The notes below the pieces were generated by a model. It did no database searches. It was given only the letters and a program-made list of their open reading frames with translations, and had not been told where the DNA came from. Both the position numbers and the translations under genes were made by a program. A stretch of 38,538 bases of DNA. It comes from Streptomyces scabichelini (GTDB taxonomy: Bacteria; Actinomycetota; Actinomycetes; Streptomycetales; Streptomycetaceae). Location: NCBI RefSeq assembly GCF_011045015.1, contig NZ_JAAKZY010000092.1, positions 1 to 38,538 on the forward strand, in the 5' to 3' direction. Each line of letters begins with the position of its first letter. The stretch's first letter is position 1. Of this stretch, positions 14,109 through 21,323 are shown piece after piece.

Positions 14109-15713
14109 GTGGCCGAGGGTGCCGGCATCCGGAACGGGATCAGGGACGGGATCAGGGTCGGGGATCCGCCGGACGATCTGACCGCCGCCGAGACGGGCAT
14201 GTGGCAGGCGTTCCGCGACGGCAGCATGTACGACCTGCGCACCGGGGACACAACCGTGGACGATCCGCACGGCGGCCGTCCGTGGGGTCCTGAGCGGAGT
14301 GTGCGGGCGCGTGTCGTGGCCATGCTGCTGCTGAACGGGCCACCCGCGCTGGACGGGCGCGTCTCCTCCCTGAAACTGACCGGCATCCGGATCACCGGCG
14401 TACTCGATCTGGCGGGCGGCACGATCGTCCCGTACGTCGAGATGAAGGGCTGCCGGTTCGAGAAGGAGATCCTGCTGCCGGAGGCCCGGTTCACGACCGT
14501 GCGCCTGATCGGCTGCTCGGTACCGCGTCTTGAGGCGGCCCGGCTGCACACCGAGGGCGATCTGCATCTGGCGCGCTGCCGCTTCCACAACGGCGTACGC
14601 CTCACCGACGCGCACATAGGCACGGACCTGCTGCTCAACCAGGCCGTGGTCCACCGGGACCGGCACGGCCGCTCGATCACCGCGGACGGGATGACCGTCG
14701 GCCAGGACCTTCAGGCCGAGATGCTGGAGTCCGACGGCGAGCTGAGCCTGCGCGGCGCCACGGTCGGCGTCTCGCTCAGCCTGCGCGGCAGCCGGCTGAA
14801 GAACCCGTCCGACCGGCTGGCGCTGAACGCCCCGCAGCTGACCGTCGAGCGCACGCTCTACATGACGCCCGCGGGCGTCGGCAATCCGCTGCAGACCAGC
14901 GGCAGGACACCGGCGCGCGGCACGCGGGTGCAGCGGTTCGAGTGCGAGGGCGGGATCCGCCTTGACGACGGGCGGTTCGGGGACGCGGTGGACTTCGAGC
15001 AGGCCCGCTTCACTCTCAGGGACGACCAGGAGATATCGATGCGCCGCGTCCAGGTTCCCGAGCTGCGCTTCCTCGGGGAGCGGCCGCGGCGCGGACGGGT
15101 CGTGCTGTCCGGCGCCCGGGTCGTCAACCTCATGGACACGGCGACGAGTTGGCCGGGCGCGGGCCAGTTGCAGATGGGCGGTTTCCAGTACGAGAACCTG
15201 GTGCCGCGCGGCGCGTTCCCGCTGGCCCGGCGCCTGGAGTGGGTGGCCGCGGCGACACCGGAGTACAGCCCGGAGCCGTACGAGCGGCTGGCGTCCGTGC
15301 TGCGCAACAGCGGCGAGGACGAGGACGCCCGCGAGGTGCTGCTCGCCAAGCAGCGCCACCGCCGCGAGTTCCTGCCGCCCGCGGCCAAGCTCTGGGGGTA
15401 CGCGCAGGACTGGACGGTCGCCTACGGGTACCGGCCGGGACGGGCCGCCGTCTGGATGGCGGTCCTGTGGGCGGCGACCTCGCTCGCCTTCCGCCATGCC
15501 GACCACCCGCCGATCAAGACCGGCGAACATCCCCCGTGGAACGCCTCCCTGTTCGCCCTCGACCTCCTCCTCCCGGTCATCGACCTCGGCCAGGTGGGCT
15601 ACTGGCAACTGCGCGGCGGCTGGCAGTGGCTGGCCGCGGTGGTGATCCTGCTCGGCTGGATCCTGGCGACGACGGTGGCGGCGGGCGCGACACGGCTGCT
15701 GAGCCGGGGCTGA
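14109..15713 (+). CDS. membrane-anchored repeat (beta-helix-like) protein
   Basis: A 534-residue protein. Residues about 70-340 show irregular short repeats such as LTGIRITGVLDLAGG, RLHTEGDLHLARCRF and LSLRGATVGVSLSLRGSRL, where hydrophobic residues recur every two or so positions, as in pentapeptide or beta-helix proteins. The C-terminus has two likely membrane helices (about 448-465 and 505-528) joined by a loop containing FALDLLLPVIDLGQVGYW. Streptomyces relatives are, as I recall, labelled membrane-associated oxidoreductase, but no cofactor motif is visible and I would not use that name. The GTG at 14109 follows GGGAGGGAGGAAG. The N-terminus has a small GIR-repeat (GIRNGIRDGIRVGD). Divergent from hisD; function unknown. 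Confidence 0.7.
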   Translation: MAEGAGIRNGIRDGIRVGDPPDDLTAAETGMWQAFRDGSMYDLRTGDTTVDDPHGGRPWGPERSVRARVVAMLLLNGPPALDGRVSSLKLTGIRITGVLDLAGGTIVPYVEMKGCRFEKEILLPEARFTTVRLIGCSVPRLEAARLHTEGDLHLARCRFHNGVRLTDAHIGTDLLLNQAVVHRDRHGRSITADGMTVGQDLQAEMLESDGELSLRGATVGVSLSLRGSRLKNPSDRLALNAPQLTVERTLYMTPAGVGNPLQTSGRTPARGTRVQRFECEGGIRLDDGRFGDAVDFEQARFTLRDDQEISMRRVQVPELRFLGERPRRGRVVLSGARVVNLMDTATSWPGAGQLQMGGFQYENLVPRGAFPLARRLEWVAAATPEYSPEPYERLASVLRNSGEDEDAREVLLAKQRHRREFLPPAAKLWGYAQDWTVAYGYRPGRAAVWMAVLWAATSLAFRHADHPPIKTGEHPPWNASLFALDLLLPVIDLGQVGYWQLRGGWQWLAAVVILLGWILATTVAAGATRLLSRG

Positions 15714-15845
15714 ACCGTAATCTGGACGCGCACAACCATGGCTGCATTTTGACCGTCTTCTCACCGCAACCATGAATTGAGCAACCACGACGGCGAGTAC
15801 CCGGTACGCGAGAGCGGCCCCGGTTCAGGCGCAAAGGGGGCAACT

Positions 15846-16889
15846 GTGGCAGTGCTACGCGCGTTCATCCGTACCGTCCGCATGGCACGGAACACCACAC
15901 GCCTCGCCGCCGGTCTGCCCGGCGACGACGAGGTGCTGCTCGACGCCCCGGACGAGCGGCTCGCACCGGCACTGGTCGCCGCGGGCCGGGGCGAGTACGA
16001 GCCTGCGGCCAAGCTGCTCGCCACCACCCGGGAGGCCGCCGAGTGGGAGAACCGCGACCGGTACACGACGCGCCTCGCCGCCTTCGCGCGCTCCCGGCCG
16101 GAGTGGTTCGCGCTGTGGCGGTACGCCGCCCCGCACGACCCGGACGCCCTGCTGGTGAAGGCCGAGCTGGCGGTGTGCCGGGGCTGGGAGTCGCCGGCCC
16201 GTGCCGAACTGCTGCGCCAGGTCGCTCCGTTGATCAGCACGGCCGCCGAGGGCGATCCGCGCGACCCGGTGCCGTGGCGGATCGCGCTGGACCACGCCCG
16301 CGGCACGAACGCGCCGCACACCGAGTTCGAGGAGCTGTGGGGCGAGGCCGTACGCCGCTCCCCGCACCACTACGGCTGCCATGTGTCCGCCCTCCAGTAC
16401 CTGTCCGCCGCCTGGTACGGCTCGCACCGCGAGTGCTTCGACTTCGCCGAGCGGGCCGCGCAGGACGCGCTGCCGAGCTCCCTGGTCCAGGCGCTGCCGG
16501 TGCGCGCGGCCTTCGCGTATCTGACCGGGGACGGCGGGGGCACGGTGCCGCGCGAGCGCCTGGACGCGGCGGCCGACCTCGCGATCGCCCTGTCGGGGGA
16601 GTACGCCGCCGCCGACCCGTGGCCCGCGCAGGTCCGCAACCTGCTCACGTACGTGCTCGTCCGGCTCGAACGCTGGGAGGACGCGCTGGAACAGCTGCGC
16701 CGGACCGGGCCGTACGCCACCTCGTTCCCCTGGGACCGGATCTCGGACGACCCGCTCGGGCAGTTCCTCGAACTGCGGGACGGCGTACGGCTCGAAGTGG
16801 CCGCGCGCACGCCGCTCAGGCTGCGGAGCGCGGACGCCGTGCATCCACGGAGTGAGCGCGCCGGACGCGCCGACTCCGGCGACCACTAG
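15846..16889 (+). CDS. helical hypothetical protein (TPR-like character)
   Basis: A 347-residue soluble protein, mostly alpha-helical by composition, with repeated helix pairs and spaced Trp/Tyr/Ala residues (for example EPAAKLLATTREAAEWENRDRYTTRLAAFARSRPEWF and LTYVLVRLERWEDALEQLRR) that resemble TPR or Sel1-like solenoids. No catalytic motif is recognised and I do not know its role. The GTG at 15846 has a GGGGG stretch 5 bases upstream (AAAGGGGGCAACT); an ATG-initiated frame from 15777 is possible but has no ribosome site. It lies 132 bases after the membrane-anchored repeat protein on the same strand and may be expressed with it. Confidence 0.7.
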   Translation: MAVLRAFIRTVRMARNTTRLAAGLPGDDEVLLDAPDERLAPALVAAGRGEYEPAAKLLATTREAAEWENRDRYTTRLAAFARSRPEWFALWRYAAPHDPDALLVKAELAVCRGWESPARAELLRQVAPLISTAAEGDPRDPVPWRIALDHARGTNAPHTEFEELWGEAVRRSPHHYGCHVSALQYLSAAWYGSHRECFDFAERAAQDALPSSLVQALPVRAAFAYLTGDGGGTVPRERLDAAADLAIALSGEYAAADPWPAQVRNLLTYVLVRLERWEDALEQLRRTGPYATSFPWDRISDDPLGQFLELRDGVRLEVAARTPLRLRSADAVHPRSERAGRADSGDH

Positions 16890-16901
16890 GCTTTTGCGTC
16901 G
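16887..16901 (+). promoter_or_regulatory. candidate -10 of a leaderless promoter
   Basis: TAGGCT at 16887-16892 ends 8 bases before the GTG at 16901 and overlaps the stop of the gene before it. No ribosome binding site is present between them, which suggests a leaderless mRNA for the LON-domain gene. Confidence 0.4.
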
Positions 16902-17641
16902 TGACCACCGTCCGGCTCCCACTCTTCCCTCTGAACACGGTGCTGTTCCCGGGCCTCGTGCTGCCCCTCAACGTCTTCGAGGAGCGCTATCGCGCCATGA
17001 TGCGTGAGCTGCTGAAGACGCCCGAGGACGAACCGCGCCGGTTCGCCGTCGTCGCCATCCGCGACGGCCACGAGGTCGCGCAGAGCGCGCCGGGCCTGCC
17101 GGACCAGACCGCCGTACCGGAGCGCGGGCCCGCGGCCGGCTTCGGCGACGACCCGGCGAAGGCCTTCCACGAGGTGGGCTGCATCGCGGACACGGCGACC
17201 ATCCGGGAGCGGGCCGACGGCAGCTTCGAGGTGCTGGCCACCGGGACGACGCGCGTACGACTGGTCTCGGTGGACGCCTCCGGTGCGTTTCTGACGGCCG
17301 ATCTTGAAGTGTTGGAGGAGGACCCGGGCGACGAGGCGGGGGCGCTGGCCGAAGGGGTGCTGCGGGCCTTCCGGCAGTACCAGAAGCGACTGGCCGGGGC
17401 GCGTGAGCGGTCCCTGTCGACCGGGGGCGAACTACCGGACGAGCCGTCCGTCGTCTCGTACCTCGTCGCGGCCGCGGCGATGCTGGACGTCCCGGCGAAG
17501 CAGCGTCTGCTCCAGGCCCCGGACACGGCGTCGCGCCTGCGCGAGGAGCTGAAACTCCTTCGCGCGGAGACCGCGATCATCCGTAACCTGCCGTCACTGC
17601 CCGCGACGGAGCTGACGCGCGGGCCGACGAGTCTCAACTGA
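16901..17641 (+). CDS. LON substrate-binding domain protein
   Basis: A 246-residue protein made of a LON N-terminal (substrate-binding) domain alone: RLPLFPLNTVLFPGLVLPLNVFEERYRAM opens it and TIRERADGSFEVLATGTTRVRLVSV is the later conserved block. There is no AAA ATPase and no Ser-Lys protease domain, so it is not a Lon protease although it may be annotated peptidase S16. Such stand-alone proteins are common in actinobacteria; their job is unclear, and a substrate adaptor role is a guess. The GTG start lacks a ribosome site but has a -10-like hexamer 8 bases upstream. The YbaK-type gene follows on the same strand 45 bases later. Confidence 0.9.
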   Translation: MTTVRLPLFPLNTVLFPGLVLPLNVFEERYRAMMRELLKTPEDEPRRFAVVAIRDGHEVAQSAPGLPDQTAVPERGPAAGFGDDPAKAFHEVGCIADTATIRERADGSFEVLATGTTRVRLVSVDASGAFLTADLEVLEEDPGDEAGALAEGVLRAFRQYQKRLAGARERSLSTGGELPDEPSVVSYLVAAAAMLDVPAKQRLLQAPDTASRLREELKLLRAETAIIRNLPSLPATELTRGPTSLN

Positions 17642-17686
17642 GTTCGGTCAACTGACATAGGTCAACTGACGTAAGGCTTGGATCCG

Positions 17687-18193
17687 TTGGCGAAGAAGTC
17701 GAAGAAGCAGCAGCAGCAGTCCGGCGGTACGCCCGCGACGGTGGCCCTGACGGCGGCGGGCGTCTCGTACACGGTGCACGCGTACGAGCACGACCCCTCC
17801 CACCCGTCGTACGGAGAGGAGGCCGCCGAGGCGATGAACGTGTCCCCCGACCGGGTCTTCAAGACCCTGGTCGCGGACGTGGACGGCGAACTGACCGTGG
17901 CCGTGGTCCCCGTGGCGGGCTCGCTCGACTTGAAGGCCCTGGCCGCGGCGGTGGGCGGCAAACGCGCCACGATGGCCGACCCGGCGGCCGCGGAACGCAC
18001 CACGGGCTACGTCCGCGGCGGCATCTCCCCCCTGGGCCAACGCAAGAAGCTCCGCACCGTGCTCGACTCCTCGGCCTCGGCCCACCCCACGATCTGCGTC
18101 TCGGCAGGCCGCCGCGGCCTGGAAGTCGAACTGTCCCCGAACGACCTGGCCAAGCTCACGGAAGCGGTCTCGGCACCGGTAGCCCGCGCGTGA
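17687..18193 (+). CDS. ybaK: YbaK/EbsC-type Cys-tRNA(Pro) deacylase
   Basis: A 168-residue trans-acting editing protein of the YbaK/ProX superfamily, which hydrolyses cysteine mis-attached to tRNA-Pro. Typical stretches are SYTVHAYEHDP, then VFKTLVADVDGELTVAVVPV with the conserved Lys59, KRATMADPAAAERTTGYVRGGISPLGQRKKL, and the final substrate-loop region ICVSAGRRGLEVELSPNDLAKLT. The length is that of the family. The start is uncertain: TTG at 17687 (giving MAKKSKKQQQQ) has AAGG 10 bases upstream, while TTG at 17678 is too close to it. A direct repeat of GGTCAACTGAC (17646-17656 and 17660-17670) lies between the LON gene stop and this start. Confidence 0.9.
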   Translation: MAKKSKKQQQQSGGTPATVALTAAGVSYTVHAYEHDPSHPSYGEEAAEAMNVSPDRVFKTLVADVDGELTVAVVPVAGSLDLKALAAAVGGKRATMADPAAAERTTGYVRGGISPLGQRKKLRTVLDSSASAHPTICVSAGRRGLEVELSPNDLAKLTEAVSAPVARA

Positions 18194-18213
18194 CCTCTGG
18201 ACGGATGCCTCAC

Positions 18214-18232
18214 CCTGGGTTAAACACCCAGG
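18214..18232 (+). promoter_or_regulatory. inverted repeat directly before the bL37-like gene
   Basis: CCTGGGT (18214-18220) and ACCCAGG (18226-18232) are perfect 7-base inverted arms around TAAAC, ending 2 bases before the ATG at 18235. TAAACA (18221-18226) could be a -10 hexamer, which would place the palindrome on the promoter; alternatively the RNA hairpin could cover the start codon. It may also end transcription from the deacylase gene. Confidence 0.5.
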
Positions 18233-18234
18233 AC

Positions 18235-18309
18235 ATGTCGAAAAAAACACGCAAACGCAGGTGGCGCACCAAAAAGGGCCGCTCGAACCATGGGCACAGG
18301 CCCGCGTAG
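18235..18309 (+). CDS. 24-residue ribosomal protein bL37-like
   Basis: A complete 24-codon gene from ATG to TAG. The product starts MSKKTRKRRWRTKKGR and ends SNHGHRPA, so 11 of 24 residues are Lys or Arg. The size, the basic first half and the NHGxRP ending match what I know of bL37, the very small large-subunit ribosomal protein discovered in mycobacterial ribosome structures. The codons are far more A-rich than the surroundings, as expected for Lys codons in a highly expressed gene. It lies 41 bases after the YbaK stop, behind an inverted repeat, with only a weak GGA before the ATG. The identification is from motif memory and should be confirmed by alignment. Confidence 0.72.
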   Translation: MSKKTRKRRWRTKKGRSNHGHRPA

Positions 18310-18318
18310 GGTTTTTCA

Positions 18319-18430
18319 GCCCGTCCGGCATTTAAATTGAGCCCGTCCGGCGTTTGAGGACGAGGCCGCAAGGCCGATACGGGGTCTGGGGCGGAGCCCC
18401 AGGGATGGGACGGGTAGGGGCGGCGGGGGC
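18319..18430 (+). repeat. intergenic repeat with duplicated 5' element and GGAGCCCC hairpin
   Basis: GCCCGTCCGGCATTTAAATTGA (two halves: GCCCGTCCGGC at 18319-18329 and again at 18341-18351, followed by a variant GTTTGAGGAC) leads into GAGGCCGCAAGGCCGATACGG and the stem CTGGGGC-GGA-GCCCCAG (18386-18402). This pattern is, as I recall, widespread between Streptomyces genes. It lies in the convergent gap after the bL37-like gene and before the DUF2567 gene end, so the stem may be a bidirectional terminator. Confidence 0.7.
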
Positions 18431-18467
18431 GAAAACCCATGACCCAGCCCCCGCAGGAAAGCCGCTC

Positions 18468-19181
18468 CTACGCCGGAGGCGCCCCGTACGGACTCTGCTG
18501 ATACGGATCGGGATCCGGATCTCGCGGCCCGAACAGCGCCGTCACCCCGAGATGGACCAGCAGCGCCCCCACGGACCAGGCCAGCAACGCCCCCTTGGCC
18601 CCGAGTTCCAGCGGCGCCGAGAACGTGACTCCCTTGCCGACCTCCTTGGCATGGGCCACCACGTCCTGCGTGGGCCCGAGCCAGACCCCGAGCCGCCATG
18701 CGAGCAACGAGCCGAGCACCCCACCGAGCGTGAGCGCGACGACGATCGGGATACCCCCGCGCCGCCGCACCAGGAACACGACCAGCGCACTGACGAGCCC
18801 GAACCCGAGCGCGAGCAGAGCGAACGTCCCGTCCACTCCGATGGCCTGCTCCCCCTCCGTGTCCTTGAGATAGACCGTGGACGCGTCCGAGACCAGCGGC
18901 ACCTCGGGGGCCAGCCACCACCACAGCACGCCGAGCAGCGCCCCACCGAGCGCCATGGCGATCGTGATGACGGCGGCCTCCCGCACTTCGGTCTTCATCC
19001 CGGGGCCGTCCTCCTGATAACCGACGTGTCCGGCCGCGCCGGCGGCGGGCGGCGGCGCCGGCCATGCGTGATGCGGCGGCTGGTACGCCGGAGACTGCTG
19101 ATCCGAAGACTGCTGATCCGAAGACTGCTGATCCGGAGTCTGGCGATGCGGCGGCTGGGGCGGAGTAAGCGGTGCGGTCAC
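18468..19181 (-). CDS. DUF2567 family membrane protein
   Basis: A 237-residue membrane protein. After a Pro/Gln-rich cytoplasmic tail of about 60 residues there are four hydrophobic helices (ITIAMALGGALLGVLWWWLAP, FALLALGFGLVSALVVFLV, IPIVVALTLGGVLGSLLAWRLGVWLG, GALLAWSVGALLVHLGVTALFG), typical of actinobacterial DUF2567 proteins of unknown function. The tail contains SSDQQ three times, encoded by a 15-base tandem repeat (about 19091-19135). The GTG at 19181 was chosen because the frame upstream to 19310 overlaps the ABC permease gene end region and lacks character. CACGAT lies 6 bases upstream (19193-19188), so the mRNA may be leaderless. Confidence 0.8.
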   Translation of the reverse strand: MTAPLTPPQPPHRQTPDQQSSDQQSSDQQSPAYQPPHHAWPAPPPAAGAAGHVGYQEDGPGMKTEVREAAVITIAMALGGALLGVLWWWLAPEVPLVSDASTVYLKDTEGEQAIGVDGTFALLALGFGLVSALVVFLVRRRGGIPIVVALTLGGVLGSLLAWRLGVWLGPTQDVVAHAKEVGKGVTFSAPLELGAKGALLAWSVGALLVHLGVTALFGPRDPDPDPYQQSPYGAPPA

Positions 19182-19215
19182 CCTGCCATCGTGCCAGGCT
19201 CGTCTGTCGACCGCG

Positions 19216-20040
19216 TCACCGGACGGCCGCCCGGCGATAGGCCCAGGTCGCGACGGCCAGCGAGGCGACCCCGACCCCCGCGCACACGGCGAGGTCGAGC
19301 ACGACGACACCCCAGTCGGGATGCGCCCCGAAGGTCAGCCCAAGAGCCTCGACGCCGTACGTGGACGGCAGCAGATCACGCGCGTACTGGACGACCCCCG
19401 GCAACCGGTCCGCCGGCAGCACCCCGAGCAGCAGCGCCGCCGACATCCCCAACTGCCCGAGCAACGTGGCGAGTTCGGGTCGCGGCGCAAGCAGCCCGAG
19501 TGCCGCCCCGAGCCCGGCGAGTGCCGCGCCGGCGAGCGGGATCACCGCGACGAGGATCCACAGATGCGTCATCGGCAGCCCGAAGAGCACACATCCGAAG
19601 ACGGCGGTGACAACGGTCCCCGGCACGGTGAAGGAGGCGTACGCACCCGCCGCACCCAGCACCACGGCCGCCGGCGGCACCGGCAGCGTCGCGTAGTGAT
19701 CGAGTCCGCCGCTGGCACGCAGCTGCCCGAAGTACTGGGCGAGCAGATTGAGCGCGACGAACGCGACGACGAGAACCGACGAGCCCGCCACCACGGCCCG
19801 CGCCTCACCCCCGCCGTCCACCACGCCGCGCATCAGGACCATGATCCCGACGGACTGGAAGGTGGCCACGAACAACAGCGGTATCCGCGCGACCCGGGCC
19901 CGGGAGAGCTGCGCCCGGTACACGGCGCACAGCGCGGGCCACAGCCGCGCCTTCGGTCCGAGCACGGCGGCTTCTTCCGCGGCGGCGGCCTCAACGGGGA
20001 GGGCGCGGCCCGGCAGGACCTCGGCGGGTACGACACTCAC
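19216..20040 (-). CDS. ABC-2 type transporter permease
   Basis: A 274-residue membrane protein with six hydrophobic helices of the ABC-2 permease class, for example IPLLFVATFQSVGIMVLMRGVV, SSVLVVAFVALNLLAQYFG and ILVAVIPLAGAALAGLGAALGLL, and the conserved LLPSTYGVEALGLTFG before the last span. Together with the ATPase encoded just upstream it should form an exporter, probably for a drug, lipid or natural product. The GTG at 20040 has AGGAG 9 bases upstream. It is transcribed from the ATPase gene after an 86-base gap. Confidence 0.88.
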   Translation of the reverse strand: MSVVPAEVLPGRALPVEAAAAEEAAVLGPKARLWPALCAVYRAQLSRARVARIPLLFVATFQSVGIMVLMRGVVDGGGEARAVVAGSSVLVVAFVALNLLAQYFGQLRASGGLDHYATLPVPPAAVVLGAAGAYASFTVPGTVVTAVFGCVLFGLPMTHLWILVAVIPLAGAALAGLGAALGLLAPRPELATLLGQLGMSAALLLGVLPADRLPGVVQYARDLLPSTYGVEALGLTFGAHPDWGVVVLDLAVCAGVGVASLAVATWAYRRAAVR

Positions 20041-20126
20041 GTCGAGCGGCTCCTGTTCGCTTCAGCGGTCGTCCTGTTCCGTACGGCCACGGAGGCCCGA
20101 ACACTCATGCCTTCACCAACCAACAC

Positions 20127-21158
20127 TCACGCCTTGACCAGCCCCCGTACATTTCCCACGCTCCCGCCCAGCGCCAGATACACGTCTTCGAGGCTCGGGG
20201 TGGCGAGCGTGAAGTCGTCCAGGGCGGCGAACGCGGCACCACCGGTGACGGCGGCGACGGCGGCCCGGGCCTCTTCGGGGGCGAGGCGCAGCGCCCAGCG
20301 GCGGCCGGACTCGACGGCGCGGTCGCGCAGGGCGGCGACCTCGGGGACGTCGAGGGGCGCGCGCTCGCGCCAGACGAGTTCGACGTGCACCTCGCCCGCG
20401 ACCTTCTCCTTCAGCCCGGAGGGGGTGTCGCAGGCGATGACGCGGCCCTGGTCCATCACGGCGACGCGGTCGAGGACCGTCTCGGCCTCGATGACATTGT
20501 GGGTGACCAGCAGAACCGTCGTACCGTGCTCGGCCCGCCGCCGGTCGACGGCGCTCCAGACGGCGCGGCGTGCGATCGGGTCCATGCCGCTGGTCGGCTC
20601 GTCGAGGACGAACAGCGGCCGCTCCCCCACGAGCGTGGCGGCGAAGCAGGCGAGCCGCCGCTGCCCGCCGGACAGCTTCCTCAGCGGCCGCGAGGCCAGG
20701 CCGGTGAGGCCCAGCTCCTCGAGGACGGCGTCCCGCTCGGCCCGCGCGCCGCGCACATCGAGCCCGCGCAGCCGCCCGGTGGTCTCCACGGCGAGCGACA
20801 CCGTCAGCTCGTCGAGCGCGGTGGACTCCTGCCCGAGGTACGCGAGGATCCGCGCCGCCCGCTCGGGATGGCGCACGATGTCGTGCCCGAGGATCTCGAC
20901 GCTGCCGCGGTCCGGGCGCATCAGGCCCGTCAGCTGCCGTACGAGGGTGGACTTGCCGGCGCCGTTCGGCCCCAGCAGCCCGAAGATCTCACCGCGCCGG
21001 ATGTCGATCCCCACGCCGTCCGTGGCCCGCACCTCGGGCGTCCCTGGTGCCCCGCGCCGCCCGCGCACCGCCGGATAGGTCTTGGTCAGATCCCGCACCG
21101 CGCACACGACATCCCCACCGTGCCCGTGCCGGGCTGCCTGTGCGGTGCGCGTACTCAC
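20127..21158 (-). CDS. ABC transporter ATP-binding protein (DrrA-like)
   Basis: A 343-residue ATPase. GPNGAGKST (residues 63-71) is Walker A, YLGQES the Q loop, LSGGQRR (162-168) the signature, and LFVLDEPTSGMDP (182-194) Walker B with catalytic Glu187; LLVTHN gives the switch histidine. The C-terminal 100 residues form the extra domain seen in DrrA-type drug exporters. It powers the permease encoded next. The GTG at 21158 has no Shine-Dalgarno, but TAGTCT ends 8 bases upstream on the minus strand, which suggests a leaderless transcript. A dispersed hairpin repeat separates it from the NYN gene. Confidence 0.95.
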   Translation of the reverse strand: MSTRTAQAARHGHGGDVVCAVRDLTKTYPAVRGRRGAPGTPEVRATDGVGIDIRRGEIFGLLGPNGAGKSTLVRQLTGLMRPDRGSVEILGHDIVRHPERAARILAYLGQESTALDELTVSLAVETTGRLRGLDVRGARAERDAVLEELGLTGLASRPLRKLSGGQRRLACFAATLVGERPLFVLDEPTSGMDPIARRAVWSAVDRRRAEHGTTVLLVTHNVIEAETVLDRVAVMDQGRVIACDTPSGLKEKVAGEVHVELVWRERAPLDVPEVAALRDRAVESGRRWALRLAPEEARAAVAAVTGGAAFAALDDFTLATPSLEDVYLALGGSVGNVRGLVKA

Positions 21159-21235
21159 GAGGGTCGAGACTACGGGGTCACGGGCGGCGCATCACGCTCG
21201 GGTCACCATCGGGGTCGAAACCGGGACACCGCGCC

Positions 21236-21300
21236 GCGCCCCGTAAGGGGCGCGGGGAACTGCGCGACCAGCCACGACGCACCCGCAGTCGCCTACGAAC
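21236..21300 (-). repeat. intergenic hairpin repeat, copy 2
   Basis: This is the same block as at 876-936 in the opposite orientation: the core GCGCCCCGTAAGGGGCGC (21236-21253) is followed by GGGGAACTGCGCGACCAGCC and ACGACGCACCCGCAG. The match to copy 1 continues for about 60 bases with few changes. It separates the end of the NYN gene from the ABC ATPase gene, where it could terminate the NYN transcript. Confidence 0.75.
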
Positions 21301-21323
21301 AGATGCCCCGAGCTACTAGGCGC

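Noticed and set aside
14109..15713. Oxidoreductase function for the repeat membrane protein
   Set aside because: No nucleotide, flavin, iron-sulfur or other redox motif can be seen.
16901..17641. Calling the LON-domain gene a Lon protease
   Set aside because: Only the N-terminal substrate-binding domain is present; there is no ATPase or Ser-Lys protease domain.
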